Source: Rhodobacterales bacterium
GTDB lineage: Bacteria > Pseudomonadota > Alphaproteobacteria > Rhodobacterales > Rhodobacteraceae
NCBI GenBank assembly: GCA_003249215.1
Contig: QKJR01000071.1
Coordinates: 1 to 39,694 of the forward strand
Direction of reading: 5' to 3'
DNA length: 39,694 bases
The translations under genes and the position numbers were made by a program. Below are positions 16,372 to 24,364 of this stretch, piece after piece (the first letter of the stretch is position 1; every line of letters starts with the position of its first letter). The notes under the pieces are model-generated. The model was not told where the DNA came from. It searched no databases and saw nothing but the letters and a program-made list of their open reading frames with translations.

Positions 16372-17187
16372 TCAGCCCGCATTCAGCCGCGCGCGCAGGC
16401 TCAGCAGATCGGCCCAGGCCTCGCGCTTGGCCTGCGGCTGACGCAGGAGGTAGGCGGGATGGGTCATCGGCAGAGCGGGGCGGCCGAAGGCCTCGGCCCA
16501 ATTGCCACGCAGCCGCAGGATCCCGCGCTTGCCCAGCGCCGCGGCACAGGCGGCATTGCCCATCAACACGATGAGATCGGGATCCACGAGCTCGACGTGC
16601 CGCGCGAGGAAGGGCAGCATCTGCGCGATCTCGGCGGGTTCCGGATCGCGGTTGCCCGGCGGGCGCCAGGGCAGGACATTGGTGATGTAGAAGGCGGCCT
16701 CGGCATCGGGCGTGGCGCGCGAAAGCCCGATCGCGGCGAACATCCGGTCGAGGAGTTGCCCCGCGCGGCCGACGAAGGGCTTGCCCTGCTGATCCTCGTC
16801 GCGCCCGGGCGCCTCACCGATGATCATCACCCGCGCCTTCGGATTACCATCGGCAAAGACGGTCGAGCGCGCGCCCTTCCTCAGATCGCACAGCTCATAG
16901 CCCTCGATCGCCGCGCGCAGCGCCTCAAGCGTGGCGGCCCCTGCCGCGGCCTGCTGCGCCACGAGCACCGGATCGGGCCCCTCAGGCGCCGGGGTCCGCG
17001 CCATCGCCGGCCGCGCGGCGGCGGGCGGCGCGGCCGGCTCGGGAACGCGCGGCTTCTCAAGGTGATCGGGCAGCGCATAGCAATCGAGCGGGTCATCCCC
17101 GATCGCGCAATCGGCGCCGAGCTCGATCTGCCATTCGAGAGCGGCGAGCGCGGCGTAATAATCGAGATCATGGCCCTGAGTCTGCAT
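16372..17187 (-). CDS. Uracil-DNA glycosylase, family 4-like, without Fe-S ligands
   Basis: The 271-residue protein has a non-catalytic N-terminal part of about 90 residues rich in Pro and Ala. The family-4 core follows: [20 protein letters not shown] (motif A, residues 123-141), [39 protein letters not shown] and MTHPAYLLR (motif B His at about 243). It should remove uracil from DNA. In iron-sulfur members four cysteines bind a 4Fe-4S cluster. Here only one candidate remains (Cys100), while the other positions read Tyr97, Trp174 and Met190. The gene is divergent from pyrB with 125 bases between. Confidence 0.9.
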   Translation of the reverse strand: MQTQGHDLDYYAALAALEWQIELGADCAIGDDPLDCYALPDHLEKPRVPEPAAPPAAARPAMARTPAPEGPDPVLVAQQAAAGAATLEALRAAIEGYELCDLRKGARSTVFADGNPKARVMIIGEAPGRDEDQQGKPFVGRAGQLLDRMFAAIGLSRATPDAEAAFYITNVLPWRPPGNRDPEPAEIAQMLPFLARHVELVDPDLIVLMGNAACAAALGKRGILRLRGNWAEAFGRPALPMTHPAYLLRQPQAKREAWADLLSLRARLNAG

Positions 17188-17255
17188 CGGCCCAAGCTAG
17201 GGCCCCGGCGGGCCGAGGTAAAGCGCCCGTCCCCCGGTGCGCGCACCGCTTCGCG

Positions 17256-17285
17256 CTGGACGCCGCCCGCCCCATTTGCGATAAG
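17256..17285 (+). promoter_or_regulatory. Candidate promoter of the pyrB operon
   Basis: CTGGAC (17256-17261) and GATAAG (17280-17285) are separated by 18 bases and lie shortly before pyrB, leaving a leader of about 20 bases. The match is moderate. It resembles the better TTGGAC / GATAAT pair upstream of the gene starting at 36301. Confidence 0.4.
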
Positions 17286-17312
17286 CGCACCGCAGACACA
17301 GGGAGGCAGCGA

Positions 17313-18278
17313 ATGGCGTTTCGCGCAAGGCACCTTCTCGGGATCGAACATCTCGCCCCCGAGGATATCCGCACCGTCCTCGATCTCGCCGACCGCTATG
17401 TCGACCTGAACCGCCGCACGGTGAAACGCACCGATGCGCTCGCGGGGATGACGCAGATCAACATGTTCTTCGAGAATTCGACGCGCACGCAATCGAGCTT
17501 CGAGCTGGCGGGCAAGCGGCTCGGGGCGGATGTGATGAACATGTCGATGCAGACCTCGAGCGTGAAGAAGGGCGAGACGCTGATCGACACGGCGCTGACG
17601 CTCAACGCGATGCACCCCGATCTGCTGGTGGTGCGCCATCAGCATTCCGGCGCGGTCGATCTTCTGGCGCAGAAGGTCAATTGCGCGGTGATCAACGCGG
17701 GCGACGGCAAGCACGAGCACCCGACGCAGGCCCTGCTCGATGCGCTGACGATCCGCCGCGCCAAGGGCCGGATCCAGCGGCTGACGGTCGCGATCTGCGG
17801 CGATGTCGCGCATAGCCGCGTCGCGCGCTCGAACCTGATCCTGCTCGGCAAGATGGAAAACCGCGTGCGGCTGGTAGGGCCCCCGACGCTGATGCCCGCG
17901 GGCATCGGCGAGTTCGGCGTCGAGGTCTGCGACGACATGCGCGCGGGCCTTGAAGGGGCGGACGTCGTGATGATGCTGCGGCTTCAGAAGGAGCGGATGG
18001 ACGGCGGCTTCATCCCCTCCGAGCGTGAATATTTCCACCGCTACGGGCTCGATGCCGAGAAGCTCGCCTTCGCCAAGCCCGATGCGATCGTCATGCACCC
18101 CGGCCCGATGAACCGCGGCGTCGAGATCGACGGCACCATCGCCGACGACATCAACCGCTCGGTCATTCAGGAACAGGTCGAGATGGGCGTCGCCGTGCGG
18201 ATGGCGGTGATGGATCTTCTGGCCCAGAACCTGCGCGCCGAGCGTGGCCGCGCCCTGGTCGAGGGCACCTATGTCTGA
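17313..18278 (+). CDS. pyrB: Aspartate carbamoyltransferase catalytic subunit
   Basis: The 321-residue protein carries the carbamoyl-phosphate site [20 protein letters not shown] (Ser-Thr-Arg-Thr at 56-59), the lysine-containing [13 protein letters not shown] loop, [14 protein letters not shown] and the late [12 protein letters not shown] segment. It condenses carbamoyl phosphate with aspartate in de novo pyrimidine synthesis. AGGGAGGCAGCGA before the ATG supports the start. The gene heads an operon of at least six close genes. Its last eight bases overlap the first of three small membrane-protein genes, and a degenerate pyrC follows. No pyrI regulatory subunit gene is visible, as expected outside enterobacteria. 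Confidence 0.97.
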   Translation: MAFRARHLLGIEHLAPEDIRTVLDLADRYVDLNRRTVKRTDALAGMTQINMFFENSTRTQSSFELAGKRLGADVMNMSMQTSSVKKGETLIDTALTLNAMHPDLLVVRHQHSGAVDLLAQKVNCAVINAGDGKHEHPTQALLDALTIRRAKGRIQRLTVAICGDVAHSRVARSNLILLGKMENRVRLVGPPTLMPAGIGEFGVEVCDDMRAGLEGADVVMMLRLQKERMDGGFIPSEREYFHRYGLDAEKLAFAKPDAIVMHPGPMNRGVEIDGTIADDINRSVIQEQVEMGVAVRMAVMDLLAQNLRAERGRALVEGTYV

Positions 18279-18756
18279 GATCAAGCGCGACGAGGTTCTC
18301 AACTACCGCCCCGGCCCGGAAAGCGAGCAGCCGCTCGACGAAGGCGAGCGGGTCGAGGCCGAGTTTCTCGCCGATCATCGCCGCTACTGGTATGACCATG
18401 CCGTTCTGGGCGGGATCGGCGCGGTGCTCGTCGCTGTCGTTCTGATCTGGATGGGCAAGACCGATCAGATCGCGATCGCGGTGGCGGCGATCGCTTTGGG
18501 CATGATGGCGCGGGGCGTCTATTTCCGGTCGGAGGCCTTCGCACGGCGCTGGCGGCTGACGCAGAAGCGCCTTATCGGGCCGCAGGGGCGCGCGGTCATG
18601 CTGCTGGAAATCAAGGCGGTGCGGCGGCTGATGGGCGATGTGCAGATCGTCACCAAGATGGGCGACAAGCACCTGATCCGGCATCTCGCCGATGCCGAGA
18701 CCGTGGTGCAGACCATCGAGACGGCGCGGGCGAAGCGCGCCAAGGTGGTGAAATGA
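18271..18756 (+). CDS. Membrane protein with bacterial PH-like domain (pyr operon, first)
   Basis: The 161-residue protein has two hydrophobic segments (about residues 43-62 and 70-88). After them comes [40 protein letters not shown] and [19 protein letters not shown]. This is the layout of bPH_2/DUF304-type membrane PH domains (W-L-T-x-R-I start, I-x-V strand, terminal helix). The partner or ligand is unknown. Its ATG lies inside the end of pyrB (eight-base overlap) and its stop overlaps the next gene (ATGA), so translation is coupled on both sides. Confidence 0.8.
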   Translation: MSEIKRDEVLNYRPGPESEQPLDEGERVEAEFLADHRRYWYDHAVLGGIGAVLVAVVLIWMGKTDQIAIAVAAIALGMMARGVYFRSEAFARRWRLTQKRLIGPQGRAVMLLEIKAVRRLMGDVQIVTKMGDKHLIRHLADAETVVQTIETARAKRAKVVK

Positions 18757-19304
18757 CCGCAGAGCGCTGGGAGGATTATTTCCAACCGGGCGAGAAGCTC
18801 CTGTGGGAAGGCGCCCCGGCGCCCGGCTTTCACGACTGGCCCCAGCTCGTGTTCATGACGATCTTCGGCATTCCCTTCCTCGCTGCGGGCGCCGGGCTCA
18901 GCTTCGGCGGGCTTTGGTTCGCGTTTCAGGCCGAGAGCGCGTCGCAGCTGGGCATGACGCTTCTGGCCACGGTCTTCGGGCTGCCGTTCCTTGGGGTCGG
19001 CCTGTTTCTGGTCTTCGGGCAATGGCTGCTGGCGCAGGCCGCGCCCCGGCGCATCCGCTATGCGCTGAGCACCCGCGCAGCCTATGTGGCCAAACGGTTC
19101 TGGTGGCGCGATCTGACGGTCTATCCGATCACCGCCGGCACCGCGCTCGAGCTGAAATCCCGGCGTGGCGTCGACAAGGTTATCTTCTACAGCCACCGCG
19201 AGAACGACAGCGACGGCACGACCCTGACCCAAGGGACCTTCGACAACATCGCCGATGGCGCGCAGGTGCTGCGTCTGCTGCGCGAACTGCAGGCGCAGAA
19301 ATGA
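18753..19304 (+). CDS. Membrane PH-like protein, tandem paralogue A
   Basis: The 183-residue protein starts [20 protein letters not shown], the L-x-PGE-LLW-x-G opening common to small membrane PH-like proteins. Two membrane helices follow (about 28-57 and 66-93). The soluble part has RYALSTRAAYVAKRFWWRDL, KVIFYSHRENDSDGTTL and a C-terminal helix ending NIADGAQVLRLLRELQ. It is clearly paralogous to the next gene, with the same length and the same blocks, and the two are also close in DNA (CTATGCGCTGAGCA in both). It overlaps both neighbours by four bases. Function unknown. Confidence 0.8.
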   Translation: MTAERWEDYFQPGEKLLWEGAPAPGFHDWPQLVFMTIFGIPFLAAGAGLSFGGLWFAFQAESASQLGMTLLATVFGLPFLGVGLFLVFGQWLLAQAAPRRIRYALSTRAAYVAKRFWWRDLTVYPITAGTALELKSRRGVDKVIFYSHRENDSDGTTLTQGTFDNIADGAQVLRLLRELQAQK

Positions 19305-19852
19305 CCGCGCCGCGCTGGGAAAATCACCTGCTTCCGGGCGAGCGCCTGCTGTGGCAGGGCCGCCCGCAGCCCTTTGCGCAAAGCCCCGTCTGGCGGGTGA
19401 TCGTAACGCTGGCGGGGCTGGGCCTGTTGGTCTTCGCGGGCTTCGTCGGCTGGCTGGCCTCGGTGCTGTCCTCCGACGACGGGATCGCGGCCGCCGCGGG
19501 CACATCGGCGGGCATTGCCATGCGGCTGAGCGCGACGGGTCTTGGCCTCTGGCTGATCGCCCCGCAATGGATCGCGCGCCTCGACCGTGCAAGCTGGACG
19601 AGCTATGCGCTGAGCAATCGCGCGGCCTATATCCGCTATACCAACCTCTCGCCCAAGCTGGAAATCTACGAGATCCGCCCCGAAACCACGATCGAGCGTC
19701 TTCGCGGCCGCCGCGGTGACACGATTCTGTTCCACAGCCACCGCGTGGAGGGGTCCGACGGCCCCCTTACCGTGCACGCGGGCTTTCGCAACATTTCTGA
19801 CGCGGATGCCGTTCTGGCGATGATCCGCGAAATCCAGACCGGCAAGGTCTGA
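19301..19852 (+). CDS. Membrane PH-like protein, tandem paralogue B
   Basis: The 183-residue protein starts TAPRWENHLLPGERLLWQGR and has two membrane helices (about 28-50 and 62-85). It then has SYALSNRAAYIRYTNLSPKL, TILFHSHRVEGSDGPLTV and a C-terminal helix, NISDADAVLAMIREIQTG. Shared blocks with paralogue A are RWE..-PGE-LLW-G, YALS-RAAY, F-SHR and NI-DA-VL--IRE-Q. The pair looks like a local duplication that has diverged. The start overlaps the previous stop by four bases; pyrC follows after 19 bases. Function unknown; a role at the membrane linked to the pyrimidine or PlsY products is only a guess from position. Confidence 0.8.
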   Translation: MTAPRWENHLLPGERLLWQGRPQPFAQSPVWRVIVTLAGLGLLVFAGFVGWLASVLSSDDGIAAAAGTSAGIAMRLSATGLGLWLIAPQWIARLDRASWTSYALSNRAAYIRYTNLSPKLEIYEIRPETTIERLRGRRGDTILFHSHRVEGSDGPLTVHAGFRNISDADAVLAMIREIQTGKV

Positions 19853-19871
19853 CCCGCTGACAGGAGTTCCG

Positions 19872-21155
19872 ATGACCCTCTTCCTGCAAAACGCCCGCCT
19901 GATCGACCCCGAGGCGCTGACCGAGACGAGTGGCAATCTGGTGATCGACGCGGGCCAGATCGCCGCCATCGGCCCGATGCAGGCCCCCGCCGGCGCCGAG
20001 GTGATCGACTGCGCCGGCGCCTGCCTTGCGCCCGGGATCGTCGACTGGGGCGTCAAGATCGGCGAGCCGGGCGAGCGGCATGTGGAAAGCTTCCGCTCCG
20101 CCGGGATGGCGGCGGCGGCGGGTGGCGTCACCACGATCATCGCGCGCCCCGATACCGCACCGGCCATCGACACGCCCGAGACGCTCGAATTCGTCACCCG
20201 TCGCGCGGCCGAGTCGCCCGTGCGCATCCGCCATATGGCCGCGCTCACCAAATCCCGCGCGGGCCGCGAGATGACCGAGATCGGGTTCCTGATGGACGCG
20301 GGCGCCGTGGCCTTCACCGATGCCGATCACGTCACCGAGGATACCAAGGTTCTGAACCGCGCCTTCACCTATGCCCGCAGCCTCGGCGCCCTCGTCGTCG
20401 GCCATCCGCAGGAGCCGGTCCTGTCGAAAGGGGCCGCCGTCACCTCCGGCAAATTCGCGAGCCTGCGCGGCCTGCCGGGTGTCAGTCCGATGGCCGAGCG
20501 GATGGGCCTCGAGCGCGATCTGGCGCTCGTGGAGATGACCGGCGTCGCCTGGCACGCCGATCAGATCACCACCGCCCGCGCCCTGCCTGCGCTCGAACGC
20601 GCCCGCAAGGCGGGGCTCAATGTCACCGCGGGGATTTCGGTGCATCACCTGACGCTGAACGAGTTCGACGTCGGCGAATACCGCACTTTCTTCAAACTGA
20701 CCCCGCCCCTGCGCTCGGAAGACGACCGTCTGGCGATGGTGCAGGCGGTGGCCGACGGTCTGATCGACGTGATCTGCAGTCAGCACACGCCCGCCGATGA
20801 GGAAAGCAAGCGCCTGCCCTACGAGGAGGCCGCTTCGGGCGCCGTGGGCCTCGAAACGCTGCTGCCTGCGGCACTGCGGCTTTACCATTCCGGCGCGCTC
20901 AGCCTGCCGCAGCTCTTCCGCGCGCTCTCGTTCAACCCCGCGCGCCGGCTTGGCCTGCCGCAGGGCCGGCTCGCCGAGGGGGCGCCGGCCGATCTCGTGC
21001 TCTTCGATCCCGAGGCGCCCTTTGTCCTCGACCGCTTCGCGCTGCGCTCGAAGGCGAAGAACACACCCTTCGACGGGGCCCGGATGCAGGGCCGGGTGCG
21101 CGCGACCTTTGTCGGCGGGCGCCAAGTGTTCGATGCCGCGGAGGTGCCCGCATGA
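19872..21155 (+). CDS. pyrC: Dihydroorotase-like protein with degenerate metal site (PyrC'-like)
   Basis: The 427-residue protein is dihydroorotase-like along its whole length, including GNLVIDAGQIAAIGPM, LAPGIVDWGVKIGEPGERH, AAAGGVTTIIARPDTAPAID, KLTPPLRSEDDRLAMVQAV, LPYEEAASGAVGLETLLPAA and LGLPQGRLAEGAPADLVLFD. The usual metal motif D-x-H-x-H-x-R reads Asp58-Trp-Gly60-Val-Lys62-Ile-Gly64, so both His and the Arg are missing. The usual T-D-H-A-P motif reads Ser303-Gln304-His305-Thr-Pro, so the catalytic Asp is missing. Similar inactive pyrC' products are known in Pseudomonas, where they are needed to assemble aspartate carbamoyltransferase. That role fits the position behind pyrB. A functional dihydroorotase should be encoded elsewhere. 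Confidence 0.9.
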   Translation: MTLFLQNARLIDPEALTETSGNLVIDAGQIAAIGPMQAPAGAEVIDCAGACLAPGIVDWGVKIGEPGERHVESFRSAGMAAAAGGVTTIIARPDTAPAIDTPETLEFVTRRAAESPVRIRHMAALTKSRAGREMTEIGFLMDAGAVAFTDADHVTEDTKVLNRAFTYARSLGALVVGHPQEPVLSKGAAVTSGKFASLRGLPGVSPMAERMGLERDLALVEMTGVAWHADQITTARALPALERARKAGLNVTAGISVHHLTLNEFDVGEYRTFFKLTPPLRSEDDRLAMVQAVADGLIDVICSQHTPADEESKRLPYEEAASGAVGLETLLPAALRLYHSGALSLPQLFRALSFNPARRLGLPQGRLAEGAPADLVLFDPEAPFVLDRFALRSKAKNTPFDGARMQGRVRATFVGGRQVFDAAEVPA

Positions 21156-21739
21156 TCGGCCCGATCCTCGCCGCGGTGGGCGGTTATCTCCTCGGCTCGG
21201 TGCCCTTCGGCCTCGTGATCACGCGGATGCTGGGGCTGGGCGATCTGCGCGCGATCGGCTCGGGCAATATCGGCGCGACGAACGTGCTGCGCACTGGGCA
21301 CAAGGGCGCGGCGCTCGCCACGCTGCTTCTGGACAGTGGCAAGGGCGCGATCGCGGTGCTGATCGCCCGCGCGCTCTGGGGCGAAGAGGCGGCCGCGCTC
21401 GCGGGTCTTGCCGCCTTCTTCGGCCATTGCTTCCCGGTCTGGCTCAATTTCAAGGGCGGCAAGGGGGTTGCGACCTTCCTCGGTACGCTTCTGGCGCTCG
21501 ACTGGCGCGTCGGGCTCATCGCCTGCGCCACATGGGCGCTGACCGCCGCCGCCCTGCGGATCTCGTCGCTCTCGGCACTGGTCGCCTCGGTCGTGGCGGC
21601 CATCGCCGCCTTCGTCCTCGACGGCCCTGTCGTCGGCGGAGCCGCTGCGCTGATGACGGTGCTGATCTTCATCCGGCACCGCCCGAACATCGAACGCCTG
21701 ATCGCGGGGACCGAACCGCGGATCGGCAAGAAGGGCTGA
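21152..21739 (+). CDS. plsY: Glycerol-3-phosphate acyltransferase PlsY
   Basis: The 195-residue membrane protein has the three PlsY loops: GYLLGSVPFGLVITR with IGSGNIGATNVLRTGHKG, GHCFPVWLNFKGGKGVATFL, and the C-terminal FIRHRPNIERLIAGTEPRIG. It transfers the acyl group from acyl-phosphate to glycerol-3-phosphate, the first step of phospholipid synthesis in many bacteria. Its start overlaps the pyrC stop by four bases, so it is part of the pyr operon and probably the last strongly coupled gene. No PlsX gene is in the window. Confidence 0.96.
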   Translation: MIGPILAAVGGYLLGSVPFGLVITRMLGLGDLRAIGSGNIGATNVLRTGHKGAALATLLLDSGKGAIAVLIARALWGEEAAALAGLAAFFGHCFPVWLNFKGGKGVATFLGTLLALDWRVGLIACATWALTAAALRISSLSALVASVVAAIAAFVLDGPVVGGAAALMTVLIFIRHRPNIERLIAGTEPRIGKKG

Positions 21740-21796
21740 GCCCACTTGCCAATTCGCCGCACCGGGTGCCTGATGGGGCAAACTTAGGGGGAAGCG

Positions 21797-22309
21797 ATGG
21801 ACTTTCAAACCGCGATCCGCACCTGCCTGCGGAAATACGTGACCTTCTCGGGCCGCGCGAGCCGGCCGGAATACTGGTATTTCGTGCTCTTCATCTTTCT
21901 CGGGCAGATCCTGCTCGGGATCGCCGACAACATCCTGTTCAAGACCGGCCATGTCACCAGCGGTCCGGGCTTCATGGGATACGCCTCCGAAGGCGGGCCG
22001 CTCGGCGGGCTCTTCTCGCTCGCCGTGCTGCTGCCTGCGATCGCGGCAGGTGCGCGGCGCCTGCATGATCAGGACAAGTCCGCCTGGTGGCTGCTGATCG
22101 CCTTCATCCCGCTGATCGGTTCGCTCGTGCTGCTGTATTTCATGGTGCAGCCCTCCACGCCGGGGCCGAACCGCTTCGGCGGGCAACGCACCGACCCGGC
22201 CGATTATCCGGCGAACCCCGCGCAGCCCTGGGGGGCGCCGCAGCCTCCGGCACCACCGGCCCAGGACGACTACGCCCAGAGCAACCTGCCCAAGGTGCCA
22301 CGCGACTGA
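21797..22309 (+). CDS. DUF805 family membrane protein
   Basis: The 170-residue protein shows the DUF805 pattern: an N-terminal CLRKYVTFSGRASRPEYWYF, several membrane helices, the central ARRLHDQDKSAWWLL and the late QPSTPGPNRFG. A Pro/Ala-rich tail of about 35 residues follows. The family's function is unknown. It lies 57 bases after plsY on the same strand. GGGGGAAGCG precedes the ATG. It could be cotranscribed with the pyr operon or have its own promoter; I see TTGCCA at 21747-21752 but no good -10. Its 3' end faces gshA. Confidence 0.9.
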   Translation: MDFQTAIRTCLRKYVTFSGRASRPEYWYFVLFIFLGQILLGIADNILFKTGHVTSGPGFMGYASEGGPLGGLFSLAVLLPAIAAGARRLHDQDKSAWWLLIAFIPLIGSLVLLYFMVQPSTPGPNRFGGQRTDPADYPANPAQPWGAPQPPAPPAQDDYAQSNLPKVPRD

Positions 22310-22336
22310 ACGCAGACCCCATTCCAGCTTTTTGTT

Positions 22337-22372
22337 GGTCCAAATACTCCGGGGTCCGGGGCAGAGCCCCGG
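22337..22372 (-). repeat. Hairpin plus CCCCGGAGTATTT element after gshA
   Basis: On the minus strand just after the gshA stop is CCGGGGC-TCT-GCCCCGG (22372-22356). Next comes CCCCGGAGTATTTGGACC (22354-22337). This has the same order and the same TCT loop as the element after the Sua5 gene, with the core CCCCGG(A/G)(A/G)TATTT. The small second hairpin is absent. It lies between the convergent DUF805 and gshA genes and probably acts as the gshA terminator; on the plus strand a T-run (22329-22333) precedes it. Confidence 0.6.
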
Positions 22373-22394
22373 TGCTCCATGAAGCCGGGCTCGC

Positions 22395-23765
22395 TCAGTA
22401 GCTGTATTCGCCGTAAAGCCGGCTCAAATCGCCCTGCCAGCGGCCGTGGTATTTCTCCAGCAGATCATCCGCCGGCACCCGGCCCGTCTCGACCGATTCC
22501 TCGAGCGCATTGAGGAAATGCGTCTCGTCCGGGATCAGGCCACCGGCGCCCGGACGCGCCCGCGCCGCCAGCCCCGATTTCGCGATCGCCACAACCTCGC
22601 GTGCGAGGTCATGCAGCTTGACGCCGCCCGCCTCGCCCGCCAGCGCATCGCGCGCCGCCGCCACGCGCAGCCCGTCGCGGGTCTCGGCATCCCAGTGCTT
22701 CACCAGATCCCACGCGGCATCCAGCGCGGATTGATCATACATCAGCCCGACCCAGAGCGCGGGCAGCGCGCAAAGCCGCCGCCACGGGCCACCATCGGCG
22801 CCGCGCATCTCGATATATTTCTTGACCCGCGCCTCGGGGAAGACGGTCGTCATATGGTCGGCCCAATCCGACAGCGTCGGCTTCTCGCCGGGCAGCGCGG
22901 GCAGCTCGCCTTTCAGGAAATCGCGGAACGACTGACCCAGGGCATTGATATATTTGCCGTCGCGATAGACGAAATACATCGGCACATCGAGGACGTAATC
23001 GACCCAGCGCTCGTATCCCGCGCCCTCTTCGAACATGAAGGGCAGCATGCCGGTCCGCGCCGGATCGAGGTTTTGCCAGACATTCGCGCGCCAGCTCTTC
23101 ATCCCGTTGGGCTTGCCGTCGAGGAAGGGCGAATTGGCGAAAAGCGTGGTCGCCACCGGCTGTAGCGCCAGTGCCACGCGCATCTTCTGCACCATGTCGG
23201 CCTCGGTCGCGAAATCGAGGTTCACCTGCACCGTGCAGGTGCGGAACATCATGGTTTTCCCCATGGTTCCGACCTTGTCCATATAGCTCTTCATCAGCCG
23301 GTAGCGCCCCTTGGGCATCATCGGCATCTCGGACTCAAGCCATTCGGGCGCGGCCCCCAGACCGATGAATTTCGCCCCGATCCGGTCGGCGATGCGATGC
23401 ACCTCGCTCAGGTGCTCGCCCACTTCCTCACAGGTCTGATGGAGGGTTTCCAAGGGCGCACCGGAGAGCTCAAGCTGCCCGCCGGGTTCGAGGCTCACGT
23501 TCGCGCCGTTGCGCGTGAGCCCGATGATATTGTCCTGCTCGTAGATCGGCTCCCAGCCGAATTCGTCGCGCAGCCCCTCGAGCATCGCCCGCACCGAACG
23601 CGGCCCCTCATAGGGCAGCGGCTTCAGCGCATCCTTGCAATAGCCAAACTTCTCATGCTCGGTCCCGATCCGCCAATCCTCGCGCGGCTTCTCGCCCGAG
23701 GCGATATATTCTGCGAGCTGCTCGAACCGCTCGATCGGGCCGCCGCCCTGCTGGGGAATGGACAT
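22395..23765 (-). CDS. gshA: Glutamate-cysteine ligase, plant/proteobacterial type
   Basis: The 456-residue protein matches the third (plant-like) GshA family. The visible blocks are REDWRIGTEHEKFGYCKDAL, ISLEPGGQLELSG-type sequence at residues 88-101 (NVSLEPGGQLELSGAP), TMMFRTCTVQVNLDFATEAD, SPFLDGKPNGMKSWRANVWQ, and PEARVKKYIEMRGADGGPWR. It makes gamma-glutamylcysteine, the first step of glutathione synthesis. It lies 89 bases downstream of a small membrane-protein gene and, with rsmE, forms a probable minus-strand transcription unit. The 3' end carries a hairpin/TATTT repeat element. The call is firm. Confidence 0.96.
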   Translation of the reverse strand: MSIPQQGGGPIERFEQLAEYIASGEKPREDWRIGTEHEKFGYCKDALKPLPYEGPRSVRAMLEGLRDEFGWEPIYEQDNIIGLTRNGANVSLEPGGQLELSGAPLETLHQTCEEVGEHLSEVHRIADRIGAKFIGLGAAPEWLESEMPMMPKGRYRLMKSYMDKVGTMGKTMMFRTCTVQVNLDFATEADMVQKMRVALALQPVATTLFANSPFLDGKPNGMKSWRANVWQNLDPARTGMLPFMFEEGAGYERWVDYVLDVPMYFVYRDGKYINALGQSFRDFLKGELPALPGEKPTLSDWADHMTTVFPEARVKKYIEMRGADGGPWRRLCALPALWVGLMYDQSALDAAWDLVKHWDAETRDGLRVAAARDALAGEAGGVKLHDLAREVVAIAKSGLAARARPGAGGLIPDETHFLNALEESVETGRVPADDLLEKYHGRWQGDLSRLYGEYSY

Positions 23766-23854
23766 GGGAGCGCCTTTCTCGTGGTCTGCCGGCGCAACAG
23801 GTGGCGCGCGCGGGCGCCCAAGTCAAGGTCGCGCATCGCGCGCGCGTGATCGGC

Positions 23855-24364
23855 TCAGGGTCGGGAAGCGGGCCGCGTCCAGAGGCTCTGGACCGTCACT
23901 TCGCGGTCGAGGGCGGCCGCAAGCGCGCCCATGTCGATGCCCGGCAGGGTGGCGAAAGCGTCGTGCAGCCCTTCGGCGCCGGCGGCGGCCACCGGGATCA
24001 GGATCGCCTGCGCATCCGCCGTGCGCAGCCGCCAGTGCGGATGACCATGCAGCCGCAAGAGCCGGATCTCGATCAGATCCGCGAGCGCGACATAACCGCC
24101 CAGCCCTCGCACCCCGGCGCCATAATAGCCGATCCGTCCCTCGTCGATCTCGACAAGCCCCGGATCGGTGACGGGGCGCGCAAAGCGCAAGCGCCGCAGC
24201 GCGAGGAAGGCCCATCCCGCCCCGAGCGCGACCGCGCCAAGCCCGACCGCACCCAGAAACCAGCCGCCGCGCGTGGCGATCCAGAGCCCGGCAAGCGCCA
24301 CCGCCCCGGCCGCGAGCGCCTCGCGATGCCGCAACACGAGCGCCTGCAACTCGGGACGGATCAC
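23855..24364 (-). CDS. Uncharacterised small membrane protein between rsmE and gshA
   Basis: The 169-residue product starts with GTG (VIRPELQALVLRHREALAAG). Two membrane helices follow (about 17-31 and 33-56). The C-terminal part, with LVEIDEGRIGYYGAGVRGLG, VALADLIEIRLLRLHGHPHW and a final helix GLHDAFATLPGIDMGALAAA, could be a PH-like fold, but I cannot confirm this. The GTG overlaps the rsmE stop codon (GTGA), which supports the start and translational coupling. Function unknown. Confidence 0.75.
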   Translation of the reverse strand: MIRPELQALVLRHREALAAGAVALAGLWIATRGGWFLGAVGLGAVALGAGWAFLALRRLRFARPVTDPGLVEIDEGRIGYYGAGVRGLGGYVALADLIEIRLLRLHGHPHWRLRTADAQAILIPVAAAGAEGLHDAFATLPGIDMGALAAALDREVTVQSLWTRPASRP

